DNA from: Anthonomus grandis grandis
Lineage: Eukaryota > Arthropoda > Insecta > Coleoptera > Curculionidae
Assembly: GCF_022605725.1 (NCBI RefSeq)
Contig: NC_065548.1
Span: 13,735,644-13,799,643 of the forward strand
Direction of reading: 5' to 3'
DNA length: 64,000 bases
This document shows positions 33,501 through 43,923 of this stretch, piece after piece. Under the pieces are notes generated by a model. That model was given only the letters and a program-made list of their open reading frames with translations, did not search any database and had not been told where the DNA came from. A program made the position numbers and the translations under genes. Positions within the stretch are counted from its first letter, which is position 1. Every line of letters begins with the position of its first letter.

Positions 33501-36500
33501 TATTTACTCTGTCTCCATTCAAAAGGATGCTTTCTTCTACTCCGTTAAGGACTTCATTGAACATTTTTTCTGAATATAAATTGCCTGAAATAAACATCCC
33601 TGTCTGATCCCACGTTGTATTCTCACCTATTCCGTTCAATCTTTATCAATCAAGTTCTTTATCGATTAAATGCTTCTTCATAATCGATATGCGATATATC
33701 ACAGTTGACGTCTCTGCATTTCTGAATTAGGACTTGAACAAAGAGTGTCTCTCTGGTTCTGACTGTATTTATAAAATCAACTTATTTTTCGGATATCTGT
33801 TCTTCGGATATCTGTTCTTCGGATTTGTTGTATATTCTTTTGTAGATGTTTTTAGGTACAACTTTAGCATCATATTATGGTCTCATATCCCTCGCATTTC
33901 TTTGCTCCATGTTTTTTTGAGAAACGCTATGAATTCTGCAGGCAATTTTCGGGGATATTTCCAGAGTTATAGATTCTGTTGAATATGCCGGTAATCCAGG
34001 CTATTCTTTTATCATCCAACAATTTAGCCCCTATGTTCATTAAGGGCGTGCGTAATTTATTTGTTTTATTGCTGTTTCTACTCTGTCGATCAGTATGGGT
34101 GGGCCTATACCTTCTTTGGACAGTGAGTACTTGACCTCCGGCCTTTGATTTTTACAGATCATTTTTGTTAATGATAATTTTTTAATTTGTGTTTTATTTC
34201 AATTCATAACTCGCTTTTTAAAGATTCCAGTTACCTCTTTTATTCTGTATCTGATGTCTTGCAGTATTTAGACGTATTTCTGCGTATCTTTCTGTTGCTT
34301 TTTTTTCTTTGGTTTCTCTTAATCTCTATCTGGATCTTTTTATACTCTTTCTCATTATTTTTATGTGTTGTAACTTTGTTTCATTAGTTTTAAAATTTCA
34401 CTGGTCATCCAAGATTTCTTTTTGGTTTCCTTTTCTGGTTTTAAAAACTATTTTTATTGTAATTTCTTTCCGTTAATCTTCGCCTGCATGTCACTCACCT
34501 CTTTTAATTATTTTACCTTTACGTTGACTTATTCGCTTGCTTTTTGTTTCATTAGAGGTGAAGGTAAAGCCTTCATGTCATATTGGCGAATAATTTTTTT
34601 CTTAACTTTCTTTAGTTACTCACTCTTATAACTCCTACTATAAGTATATGATCTGATTCGATGTCTGGCCCATTATACGTTTTAACTGAATTAAAGCAGT
34701 TTCTGATCCTCTTGTTAACTAACATATAGTTAATTTGATTGGAACCTTGGCTGAAAATATTACCAGGTGTATTGGCTGGCTACTTCCATGTATAGAGTTT
34801 TTTCTTTGGCAATTTGTAGAATGTGTTTAAGCCTGTCTCTTTAATTTCTTTATCCAAATCCGGTCCAATGAAAGCTGTTTTCAATCCCACTTCCAATTTG
34901 GTAATAAAATCGTCCATTAAGATATTTAGTACGTGCTTTGAGAGTGATTTTGTAACGTTTTCTATGCTTTCGACTTCCTCTTCTTCTTTGTCTCCAATGG
35001 TGGCGCATATTCGGACTATGTTCATATTTACAGGATGAGCTTTTACTCGGAGTAGCATTGCTCTGTCGAATATTGGTTTAAAATTATACACACATCGGCC
35101 AATACGTCTTGCAACTACTATTCCCATCCCAGCTTTTAATCTGATGTTCCTGAATAAAATACTGTGATTTTTTCTTTGTCTATATTTCCTACCCCTGGAT
35201 ATCTCATCTCGCTTATTCCCATTATGTGATTTCCATTCTCTTCATTTCTTGGATGGCGTTGTCTATTTTTCCTGCTTTTGCCATGGTTTTAACGTTCCAA
35301 TTTTAACACATTTTGGTTGTATATACTGTTTCTTTTTTACGGTCACTCATAACTGTCTCCAGTAGAGATACGAATAGGAGACTTACTCCGGAATCATAAT
35401 ATTTCGTTCTGAGTATTGTCATAGATGATGATTTCTTCTAGGACTAAGCCATAGGATCTTTAATGTAGCGGTTTTCCTTTGCTTGTAGATCTGTATATAT
35501 GCAGAGTTCATAGGTTAGTCTATCTAGGTAACGTCAGTGATTAGTAGGACCCAAATCTGAAAAAAGCACGATCCGCCTTTGTGAAGATAAAAAGAGTGTT
35601 AACTAGTCACAAATTGACGCTAAAGTTGCGAATGAAGACGATACGCTGTATGTTTTTCCAGTTCTCTTGGAATCATGGATACTCAACGAGAGAGTGCTCA
35701 AACGTCTTGAATCTTTCGAGATGTGGGTGTACTGGAGATTACTAAAAATCAGTTGGTTAGACAGACTTATTAACAACATAGCTCTCAATCGCATGGCAAA
35801 GATTGGAAGTAGTTAAAAACTATCTATCAAACGATGGAAACTAGAATATTATATCTTATCATAAGACCCTGGAGAAATATGAGATCTTGCATCTTATTAT
35901 AGAAGGAAAAACCCTAGGCAAGCGTAGTCTAGGACGAAGAAGGACATCGTGCTTAAAGAATTTGAGGCAATGATACGGAAAATCTACAGTCCAACTTTTC
36001 TGAGTAAATGACAATAAAACAATAGTTGTGAAGATGATGGCCAATGATCGTTGAACGGTCATGATACTAATGGAAGAGATGAGTTTTTTTACTTTACGTA
36101 TAATATTATTACATTTTATTCTAGTAAGAATTAAATTTTAATAAAAGGAAAAATTCTTACTAATGCTACTGGATTGATGGTTTTGATGACCTCATTGAGC
36201 TTCTTGGGGCTGTAGTCGTCGTCGTAAAAGTAAATTTTCTTTTTTTGGTATGTTATGGTGTTATTGCTGTTCCATATTAAATTGGTTTTTTCTGTTACTT
36301 CTTTCACCCTGGAATAATTAAATAAATGATAAATATTAGGTAATTTTTTTTTCTTAAGAATGCGTCTTGATAACTTCTTTGCTTTTTAGGAATTCATTTC
36401 ATTTTTTTTAATGCATTTGCTTACGTTTATTAATTTGTAAATAATGAGTTAAGATTTTTTTTCCTGTTGATGTCATAGTTCCAAGTCGTTTTTGTTAAAC

Positions 36501-38244
36501 AATTAAAAAAAAACACAATTTTAAGAAATTGTTTTTAATTAATTAATGAAATTAGATAATTTTTTTAAGGAACTGCAGATATATTATAAATTTGTAAATA
36601 ATTTCTGTATCTAAATTAAAAAAAAAAATGTGTATTTCGTATTTCCAGATTTAATAGTCACATTCTAAGTCGTTTATGTTAAACATTAATTAAAAGAAAG
36701 CATTTTTTTCTCGTAGTCTGCTAAAATTTGGTAAATTATTTATTGAATTTTTAAATGTTTTATTAACTGTTATAATTATAAGCAAAGTATGAAGATTTTT
36801 TCTTAATTTTATGACATTACTAAACTGTCTTTTGTCAATTAAAAAACTTTTATTTTTAAAAATTTTTTTCTTCCTAGGAGGTTTTTTAATTATTTTTTCT
36901 TAATTTCTTCCTTTAATATGTTCTTTTCAATTTACATTCTTTCAAACAAAAATTAAAAAAAAAGATTAAAATACGATTTATTTACAAAAAAATAATATTG
37001 TCAAATAAATTAATTAATATTTATTAAAAATTTTTAGAGACGATTTTAGGATTTAAGACGTTTCTTGTTCAATTTTTTTCCAAATATATTCTTTTAATTT
37101 ATACTTTTAAAAGCAATTTTTAATACAAATTATCTTATAATATTTATTTTATTTCTTTTTCAATAAAATTATACCTGACATTAATTATTTTCAAGCATTT
37201 TTCAAATTCCAAAGTAAAAAAAAATTAAGCATAATTTTACATAAAATTTGAAACCTTATTCCATTTAAAAGTAAAGGAAAAACTATCAATATTGACAAAG
37301 CGTAAAAGTTTTTTTGTATTTTTCTATGTATAATTTCTTTAAAATTAGATTTTGTTTTAAAATCCAACCTTTTTTCTTTATTAGTTTAATATATTTCTTT
37401 TAGTTTAAAATTTTAATACTTTAAATTTCCAAATTATCCAGAAAATTGGAAAATTAGGTTTCTTTAGATAAGTCATATTAGACCAGATAGTTTGGGTTAG
37501 TTTATTTTGGTTAATTAATTTATGGTAATAATAAGTTACCATTATGAATAGTTTTATGTATAAACCATTTGCTTTAAAATGGAAATATCCCAAAAGTTGT
37601 TTCTATCGACTGTTGTGAAAAATTTCTATTTTATATACATATTTTTTTATAAAAAACTAACTTTTATTTAATTTTGCGCATCGAAAAGTACATTATTCAT
37701 ATTCATCAATAAAATCACACCCTGTATCCCCGGTAAAAGATTAACCTAACGTTTCTAAAACACCCTACATAATCAAACTTAAACATGATAAAAGTTTTAA
37801 ATAGGTTTTATACTACTATTTTAATTTTTTTTAAGGTTATTTACCTGTATGGCCCACATTCTTCAAAATGAGGCTTTACATTCGGATCCAATACTTTATC
37901 AACGTTGGTCCAATTAAATAAATAAAGGTCCAAGTCCAACGGAGGATCACTGCTTTTCCACGCCTTAAATGCCTCTAAAAATCAATATGTTTAATTAAAA
38001 TTATTTATTTTGTATGTTATTGGGACTTACCCGAGTTGTTTGTAAATTTCAAGGCGTCATTTATAATTAGGTCATAGATATTCTCCAAAAATAAAAATAT
38101 TCCCAGTCCCATGGCAGTAAGGCATATGCCGCATATTAGCATGCTTACTTCACCGCACTGTCTAAGACAACCATTTTTTGTTTTTGTCCTTAAAAGCATA
38201 ATATTAGTTGTAAACAATAAAATAATAATATTTACTTACCTCAT
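24231..38244 (-). CDS. CD36/scavenger receptor class B family gene A, complete, nine coding exons
   Basis: Coding exons, 5' to 3': 38244-38240, 38188-38031, 37974-37845, 36308-36161, 31793-31590, 31538-31247, 29635-29433, 29381-29308, 24516-24231. Every junction is GT-AG and phases close to 1500 nt, 499 residues, the normal CD36 length. Topology is typical: a short N-terminal tail, membrane segment at about residues 16-36, a large extracellular loop with YLFNWTN, ECGPYR, a DGY block and the cysteine motif NRCFCGEHC...C, then a second membrane segment at about 446-467 and a cytoplasmic tail with EEEFMEEIP. Members bind lipids, lipoproteins or pheromones and move hydrophobic ligands across membranes. 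The last-exon style (LFSKVPKIFVPMFYF) suggests a croquemort-like SR-B rather than a named SNMP, but subfamily is not settled. Gene B (63075-47541) is its tandem paralogue. Confidence 0.93.
24713..24729 (+). repeat. 17-bp direct repeat, left copy
   Basis: AAATTATGACCAATATT is repeated at 29211-29227. The pair brackets the long inverted repeat and everything nested in it, so it may be a target-site duplication. Confidence 0.6.
24806..25171 (+). repeat. Left LTR
   Basis: 366 bp, TG...CA ends, nearly identical to 27836-28201. The open frame across it (from 24738) is incidental. Confidence 0.9.
25272..25885 (+). pseudogene. Gypsy gag-like region
   Basis: Begins with a Ser-rich low-complexity stretch (poly-Ser at about 25340-25395), then a basic coiled segment (ELKRTVKRLQSEVKKLRNR) and a capsid-like block (VEMWIKRVDKVAERYRW). 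After a frameshift near 25690 the reading continues through DEFLTDAVIGG at about 25848-25880. No CCHC zinc knuckle remains; it was lost in the internal deletion. Confidence 0.65.
25886..25987 (+). pseudogene. C-terminal scrap of gypsy RNase H
   Basis: FEIKYRAG and, in another frame, HVDTLSRNP, the conserved RNase H/pol tail. It is fused directly to gag, marking the deletion junction near 25886. Confidence 0.65.
26000..27236 (+). pseudogene. Gypsy integrase
   Basis: The HHCC zinc-binding domain is visible (CHDNSGHLGLDKT at about 26200, then WFSQMRRFVTKYIKA); the first Cys of CxxC is a TGA stop at about 26307. The catalytic core has IVDGF (about 26460), ISDRGTAF (about 26577) and GQCERYN (about 26683), the DDE triad. 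A shift after 26880 leads to the C-terminal segment (EPFRITKVLINDRYEV, about 27087). Two defects at least, so not functional as it stands. Confidence 0.85.
27261..27765 (+). repeat. Array of ~18 copies of a GATCAACGGATCT-like motif
   Basis: Variants of gatcaacggatct, gtcaaaggatct and gtcaacggattt recur about every 18-40 bp, often paired through ccata (gatcaacggatct-ccata-gatcaaaggatct). The array lies between integrase and the right LTR. It is neither coding nor evenly spaced. Confidence 0.8.
27836..28201 (+). repeat. Right LTR
   Basis: 366 bp, same termini as the left LTR; followed by ATTA. Confidence 0.9.
29211..29227 (+). repeat. 17-bp direct repeat, right copy
   Basis: Same AAATTATGACCAATATT as 24713-24729; it sits about 30 bp beyond the visible end of the right inverted arm. 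Confidence 0.6.
29308..29381 (-). CDS. Gene A exon 8
   Basis: 74 nt between acceptor tttttgtag and donor gtaagc; phase 0 in, 2 out. Encodes NLQANMQVNMLLQPINRI, the conserved CD36 strand before the membrane-proximal region. Confidence 0.92.
29433..29635 (-). CDS. Gene A exon 7 (cysteine-rich block)
   Basis: 203 nt; encodes TLYPENRCFCGEHC, GVLDVSKC, SFPHFYAADPYY and HEFYLIIEP. These conserved cysteines form the disulfides of CD36 ectodomains. Confidence 0.93.
30030..30600 (+). pseudogene. LINE reverse-transcriptase remnant in gene A intron
   Basis: DFSKAFDCVSHQILL, then YGIMDAIVQLLSSYLSDRKQ, a damaged VSQG-type motif near 30235 and DPTLKFDKHID near 30467. Jockey-like layout; no YADD remains. 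Confidence 0.65.
31247..31538 (-). CDS. Gene A exon 6
   Basis: 292 nt; begins RNNTVAKGTYSMYTKN and ends FDN-G in phase 1. Includes the RCNEIKGSATEFYP block matching gene B's KCGKVGGSAGEFFP. Confidence 0.92.
31590..31793 (-). CDS. Gene A exon 5
   Basis: 204 nt, phase 0 at both ends. Contains TARKIILDGYEDK, aligned to gene B's CLFDGYKDP where gene B has an intron that gene A lacks. It is separated from exon 6 by only 51 bp. Confidence 0.9.
32060..32800 (+). pseudogene. RTE-type LINE, 5' part (host of a nested LINE)
   Basis: RT motifs LIDVEKAFDF near 32390, RGVRQECILLPLIFKLYSEE near 32485 and IKYADE near 32610, then KTKYMIIRKEP. It continues at 35510-36085 after an opposite-strand LINE. Confidence 0.7.
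32800..35400 (-). pseudogene. RTE-type LINE nested in the plus-strand LINE
   Basis: On the minus strand, 5' to 3': a start region (KTMAKAGKIDNAIQEMKRME, about 35290), the endonuclease (MGIVVARRIG, DRAMLLRVKAHPVNMNIVR, about 34900-35127), RT with NLYSEKMFNEVLNG and NNIRYADDIMVI (33480-33600), and the C-terminal FEMLLYRRMLRI...KLEYLRHVM (32985-33160). Worn by stops but complete in order. Confidence 0.75.
35510..36085 (+). pseudogene. RTE-type LINE, 3' part
   Basis: Reads YLGN then KKARSAFVKIKRVLTSHKL, LKRLESFEMWVYWRLLKISW and LGRRRTSCLKNLRQW with frameshifts, the RTE C-terminus. It resumes where 32060-32800 stops. Confidence 0.7.
36161..36308 (-). CDS. Gene A exon 4
   Basis: 148 nt, phase 2 in, 0 out. 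Encodes EKTNLIWNSNNTITYQKKK and ends VIKTINPVAL; gene B's matching exon ends VNPIAL. Confidence 0.92.
36309..37844. other. Gene A intron 3, AT-rich
   Basis: Nothing beyond A/T tracts and a caccctgta motif near 37711, the kind found at MITE ends. Confidence 0.5.
37845..37974 (-). CDS. Gene A exon 3
   Basis: 130 nt. Encodes SDPPLDLDLYLFNWTNVDKV and ends ECGPY-R; FNWTN and the GPY motif are CD36-family hallmarks. Confidence 0.93.
38031..38188 (-). CDS. Gene A exon 2 (N-terminal membrane segment)
   Basis: 158 nt. Encodes TKTKNGCLRQCGEVSMLICG and a hydrophobic stretch to FLFLENIY, the first membrane segment; cysteines near the N-terminus are possible palmitoylation sites. Confidence 0.9.
38240..38244 (-). 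CDS. Gene A exon 1 coding part (ATGAG)
   Basis: Only five coding bases, ATG AG, before donor gtaagt; the joined frame gives M-R-T-K. No other ATG gives a better start: one further upstream in exon 2's frame lies in the intron. Confidence 0.75.
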
Positions 38245-38920
38245 TCTTATCGCAGATTTAAGCTACTTATCTTACACCTACAATACGAATCTTATCTAGT
38301 GCATGAAAAAGGTAAGCAGCTGTAAAAACTGGCATTAATATAGAAATAATTATAATTTTGTACAAACTAGAAAATAATAAAATTGTAAATTAAGCAAGAA
38401 AATGAGATATCGGAATCACATTTTGTTATCGCACTAATAACACTGACCCCTCGATGTAGATAAAATAAGTGCTCGCGATCTTCAGGAAATTAAAAATAAT
38501 TGTTTATTATTTACTTAACTATATCTACTTAAATAAAACGATATTTCTTTAAGAGGATTATTTGTATTAGGAGGATTATTTTTTCCTAAAGATTAAATCT
38601 TGACTTTGTTAGAATGAGAAAATAAATTGAAAGATGCAAGTTTTATTTACAGGGTGTACTCTAATTAATGGTACATGGAAACATCACAGTCTCCTTATGT
38701 AAAAATATTATGATTTAACCATACTTATGTATATCCAAACGTTGATGGTACTTGTGATATATGGTGGTGAAGTTTAATATTTATTTTTAGTTTTAACTGA
38801 TAATTTCGAAAAAAATTTAACGTTTTTTGAAAAAACTCGCGGTCAGGTAACAATTTTTTGTGCCTCGGTATTTTTAAGTTTTGAATCTTTTTCATATTTT
38901 TTTGCATAAGGAAGGTATAC
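38245..38920. other. 5' flank of gene A
   Basis: AT-rich. A tacagggtgtactcta motif at about 38649 resembles MITE ends. No clear TATA box for gene A. Confidence 0.4.
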
Positions 38921-40414
38921 CCCTTACGCTACCCGATGTCACAATTGTGACTTCCTTATTTACTAGTGTTATAAGGATCAAAAAATGTTTAATCTGGGTA
39001 GAGAACCGTGCGACATGATTGTGAATAGTGCATTTTATAGGTGTGCACGCGCAAATCGTTTATTTTGCCTGGAGTGCATTCTTGTCATAACCTGAAAAGT
39101 TTCAGATTATTTTCAACAATGGCTCGTGCAGGTAAGTTATTATTTATTTATAGAATTTAGTGGAAAAAAGAAGTGCTTAATATTAAATAGGTATAATAAA
39201 CTTCAATTAAGTGTATTGTTTTTAGAGATTGAAAATATCTTTAAAATTATTGATTCCAAGAATGGTTTTGTTATGTATATCACAATTGTGAGCCACGGGA
39301 GTTAACGTGGTTTGGTTTTAATTAAGTTGGATACAATTAATTCTTTGTTACAGGAAGAAGTAAGGAAATTATTGATTTGGACCACCTAAGGGATGACGAG
39401 GAGGCATTGTTCCAACTTCTAGATGAAGTTGGGTCGGATTTAGAGTCCGAGGATGAAGAAGATGAGTTTGAAATTCACGAAAAGATCCCAATTGTAGCAC
39501 CAAATGAAGCTGATAGCTCTTCAGATTCTGAAGATGACTTACCCCTCATACATTTCCAGACTCTCCAGTGGAAGCATGGAAAGGATTTTGCTGTAAAAGA
39601 GGACTATACTCCATCCATCGTAAAAACTCCAAACGAATATTTTGCTAAATATTTGGATGATGATTTTTTTGAGTCAGCCGCAAATTTCACTTCCCAGTAT
39701 TTCTTGCAACAAAATGCAAATGAAAACAACTTTACCTCTCAAGAAATAAAGAAATTTTTCGGAATGAATGCTTTGATGGGATGTATTCATCTTCCAAGGA
39801 TACATCTGTATTGGAATGGAAAATATAAGTTCTCATTAATTGATGGGGTCATGATATGTCGTTGACAATCTTAGCGTATCAGAAGAGTTTAGAGTTAATT
39901 TAGACTTAATCTTGGGGAATATCTGATTGCCGGTACTAAGAAGCGTGTATTGGAGGAAACAGAATGCCAAGAAAATATAGAGGAAGAGACTAGCGTTGAA
40001 GGAAATGAAATAAAAAAGAAAAGAATGCCCTCCAGTTTGCCCTGTGCAGACAAACGCTTTTATGGTTTTGAACACTGGCCAAATAATGAAGAAATGAAGA
40101 ACCCAGTTAAATGCAGGTTAGAAGGGTGCAAAAGTCAGTCCAGAATGCGTTGCTTAAAATGTAATGTTTTTCTTTGTTTAACCAAAGATAAAAACTGTTT
40201 TATTTCATTCCATACAAAGTAATAGATTTTGTTTCACAATTGTGCTTTTCTAATGTTGGCTCCCTAGACACACAATTGTGTACTCCCTAAATCCCTCCCT
40301 TAACCCTTTCGAATATTTTTTAAAATAATTTTCCGTACCTTTTGATCCAACTTTATCGGCGTAAAATAAATATAAACCCCAAACTCAATTTTTTTTATCT
40401 CGGTACTGTAAGGG
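38921..40414 (+). mobile_element. piggyBac-like element, internally deleted, with ATAC duplication
   Basis: The left end cccttacgctacccg and right end cggtactgtaaggg are imperfect inverted repeats of about 15 bp, both flanked by ATAC (38917-38920 and 40415-40418). Four copies of CACAATTGTG lie inside (38940, 39281, 40235, 40271). Length 1494 bp; the transposase has lost its middle. Confidence 0.7.
39119..40222 (+). pseudogene. piggyBac transposase, N- and C-terminal parts only
   Basis: Exon 1 is ATGGCTCGTGCAG (39119-39131); an intron (39132-39353) leads to GRSKEIIDLDHLRDD. An acidic region follows, then TPNEYFAKYLDDDFFESAAN and IKKFFGMNALMGCIHLP, the piggyBac N-terminal domain, stopping at TGA near 39863. 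After the deleted catalytic core, LGEYLIAGTKKR (with a frameshift) leads to the C-terminal cysteine domain KCRLEGCKSQ...CLKC...CLTKDKNC, stop 40220-40222. The catalytic Asp residues are gone. Confidence 0.8.
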
Positions 40415-40449
40415 ATACTACATAATTATTAATAGCATTAATTTTTTGT

Positions 40450-41957
40450 AGTAGAAAAGGAAATAAAATCATATGGAATCATAGGTTTATGAGAGACACA
40501 TCAGACCGACAAAAGAACTGTATCTAGAAGAACCACAATGGCATTTATTTTTCTGGAAATTATAATTACTCAAGAAATGGCGTGGCATTGCTAGTTAAAA
40601 ATGATATTAAACATAGTGAAGAAGAGTACCTACAGTCACTGATTGTATGTTTCAAGGCCAGTCCAGTAAATCTAAATGTGGTTCAAATATAAGCTCCAAC
40701 AAGCGAAGCAAAAGAAGAAGAAATTAATGCGTTCTATAATAAATTCGAAGGCACGCAAAAAAACGAATAAATAGAGAAATCTTGATAGTTTTGGGTGATT
40801 TTAATGCTGAAATCAATTTCAATTTCAAATGAGATTGGTGCTACTAAAGAAGGTTAATGCGAAAAACTCGAAGAAATAAATGCTAGAGGAGAGCATGCCT
40901 CCTGCTTCTGCACTACGAACAACTTATTTATCGGTAACACAGGATTTCAGCAACATCCTAGACGTTTATATACCTGGATATCACATGACAAACCTGACAG
41001 ATATGCGAATTAGATAGAATACATTCTTATAAAATCTCGCTCGAAAACTACAATATTACGACCTATCCGGGTATGGATTGCAACAGCGATCATCAATTTC
41101 TATCAGCGGAACTAATCACGAAACAATAAACGAACGTCCTAGATGGTACCTAAGAAAACATGACACATACACAAAGATCACCTAAAATTATCTGGATAGA
41201 AACAAAATCCATATTAAATAAATATATTTGCTGCTAAAGGCATCACAAATGCAAATGTTACTTGAGACAGAATACAAGTAAGGAAACAACTAAAAGCTTC
41301 AGGACTAGAACATGAGATTGAAAGAGAGTCCTATGAAGCACTGAATATTGAGATCAAGTGACTGGGTTAAAAAGACAAACACAGTTACCTAAATCAATTA
41401 TGCAAACAAATAGAAGATTACGAAAACAAAACTAAACCTAAAGACATATTTAAAATAATAAATTAGATAACTCATTGCTTCACGCCAAACCATAATGCCA
41501 TCAAAAATAAAAACGAGGTCCTACCGACAGCCAGACAAGACATATTAACTAGATGGAGGAAATACTGCGAAAATCTGATGATGAAGAAGGAATCACCGAG
41601 ACAAGTGAAACACAATTTTGAAACAAAACCCGACATACTTAAAAATAAAGTTGAAATGAGCTATAAAGCCATTGATATAGATAATATACCCATTGAAATG
41701 ATTTGGGCCCTAGATGACATCAGAGTGCACCGAATCTGCCCAAAAAAATAGGAGATATGCACGTAGCCAGAGGACTGGACAAAATCTTAAAAAAGGAGTC
41801 AAAGAGTTATGCAGCAACTATCACTTATCGGAAATTTAACATCACAAGATGCATGTGATTTATCGATTATAGCAAAGTTTTTGATCTGGTAAATTGGGCA
41901 AATTCTCTTTGAAATAGTAGTGTAATTCCACCTGATTCTACTTATCAAAAATCTATA
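40450..41957 (+). pseudogene. RTE-type LINE, endonuclease part
   Basis: SRNGVALLVKNDIKHSEEEY, then APTSEAKEEE and VLGDFNAEI (40785-40811), FQQHPRRLYTWISHDKPDRY (40946-41005) and a linker toward RT, with several stops. It is interrupted at 41958 by the mariner-type element and resumes at 43493. Confidence 0.75.
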
Positions 41958-43492
41958 CAGTGTGTGTTAGCCAAATGGAATAAATTAGCTAATAAATATA
42001 CGGGAGCGTGTGGGAAAAAACGCTCGAACACGTCGTCGATTGGTTTTTATAGTTGTGCATTTTTTTTCATAAAAACTTTTAGTCTATTACAATGCTATAG
42101 TCGTTTGAATTTTTATTAACTACAAGCCAGAAAAATGGTTCATTTAACAGAAATGCACAAAATAACAATTCTACAGATGATTGGCTATGGAGATAATACA
42201 CGGACGCAAATGGAAGTAGCTCGCTTATTTCACGAAAAATTTCCAAATTTGCCGCCTTTAACCCAAGGGACAATTAGTAAAACAGAAAAGGAATCGAGCT
42301 GGGTCATGTTAGGCAGGTAAAAAAAGCAGCTGCCAATGCAATAAGTGAGGATACCAAATTAGCTGTTATGCTTGAGTTTGAGGAAAAACAAAATGCATCC
42401 CTATAAAATTATACCCACCCAGGAGCTCACGGAAGACGATTTTATCAGGAGAATGTATTTTGGTGAACAAATAATGTCAGACAGCAATGTGATCCAATTA
42501 GAACATGTTATGTTTTCTGATGAGTGCACCTTTACTCTTCACGGTCATGCCAATCGTTAAAATTGCCGCTATTGGTCCAGGGAAAATCCTCGCTGGACGA
42601 GAGAAAACAATTCTTAATACCCTGAAAAGATTAACGTGTGGGCAGGAATTATTGAAGATCAGATCATAGGTTCCTTTTTTATTGAGGACAATTTGAATGG
42701 CGATAATTATTTAGAATTGCTTCAAAATAATGGAGTGCTAACGTTGGCCAACTTGTATCCTGATCCAGGAAAACCCACAAGTTCCAGCGAATATGATATG
42801 GGTTCAACAAATAGAGCACCACCCCACTACCAAATAAATGTCCGGCAGTACCTCAACAGGCAGTAGGGAGGCGAGGATCGATGGAATGGCCAGCACGGTC
42901 TCCCGATCTGACGCCATTAGACTTTTTCTTATGAGGATATGTGAAAACTATTGTATACAAAACTAAACCCACTGACTTACGAAGACGAATAACCCTGGTA
43001 ATTAGATCGATCACACCTGAGATGTTGAGTAACGTTAGAATAAATTTCTATTTACGGGAGGGTGTTGCCAAGACGTTCGTGGCGAGCATTTTGAACATCT
43101 CCTACATTGACATTATTGTTTAGATTTGTATTATATATAAGTTTTTGAATATGTTGTAATAATTTTCGGCAAATAAATAATTTTCTTTTCTAAATGTAAT
43201 TTTTTGAATTTTACTTAATATTTCCGAAACAGTCAAAGATAGGTATAGGACATTGTATACAAAATATGTCTAAAATGATCTGAGGAATCTAAAAATTAAT
43301 TAACATACAGGGTATTATGTTTAAACTAAGCAAGTTGGTATTGGCCACCGTTATCTGATACTCCCTGTATAAAAAGTTTTTATGAGAAAAAATGCGCAAC
43401 TATAAAAACCAATCGACGTGTTCGAGCGTTTTTTTCCAACAGGCTTTCGTCTATTTATTAGCTAATTTATTCCATTTGGCTGACACACACTG
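41958..43492 (+). mobile_element. Mariner-type transposon with ~125-bp inverted repeats
   Basis: The ends cagtgtgtgttagccaaatg and its inverse begin a long match that includes gctaataaat, cgctcgaacacgtcg and gattggtttttatagttg, to about 42080 on the left and back to 43370 on the right. TA flanks it (41956-41957, 43493-43494). Confidence 0.88.
42135..43123 (+). pseudogene. Mariner-type transposase, broken
   Basis: Start MVHLTEMHKITILQMIGYGD with an HTH, then VMFSDECTFTLHGHANR (first Asp, about 42510-42560), YWSRENPRW, INVWAGIIEDQIIGSFF (42632-42682), APPHYQINVRQYL (second Asp degraded) and WPARSPDLTPLDFFL near 42885. Frameshifts near 42300 and 42380 and stops at 42558, 42618 and 42864 inactivate it. 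A C-terminal scrap of the same family lies at 16690-16870. Confidence 0.8.
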
Positions 43493-43800
43493 TATAACGA
43501 TGGCTGTGTTTGGGTCAGAGTGCAAGACTGCATACTGGGTCCAATCCTGTTCGATACATAAGACGAATGCTTTATGCGAAAAGTCAATGATGGGTGGAAT
43601 GGCGGTATTACCACAGATGTAAATAGCTCGTGCGGAGCTATTTACATCTGTGGTATTACTATTGGCGGAAGGAAGATTTTTAATATGAGATATATAGATG
43701 ACAAAACCATTTGCCCCAAGCTTGAAGAGGATTTATGTCAACTATTGCATAGAATAGAAAACGTTAACATAGAGGTAGGTATCAAATAGAACAAAGGCAT
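43493..43800 (+). pseudogene. RTE-type LINE, RT part after the mariner insertion
   Basis: VQDCILGPILFDT, then RKVNDGWNGGIT and IGGRKIFNMRYIDDKT, an RT box with YADD changed to YIDD, broken by a 48-bp hairpin insertion at 43612-43659. Confidence 0.7.
43604..43659. repeat. Perfect 20-bp-arm hairpin flanked by GGTATTAC direct repeats
   Basis: Arms 43610-43629 and 43635-43654 are exact inverse complements around a 5-nt loop (gtgcg). GGTATTAC at 43604-43611 and 43652-43659 brackets it. Without one copy of that repeat and the hairpin, the LINE frame reads straight from GGIT into IGGRK. Confidence 0.85.
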
Positions 43801-43923
43801 CGATCCACAAGTAAAGAAGTAGAAAGTAGAAAAACAAAGTAGTTTTAGAAAAAGCTTTAGAAAAAAAAAGGTGAACTTTGCAATAATTTAAAACACTTAA
43901 CTGTCAAAAAGTCATTTTAAGAA

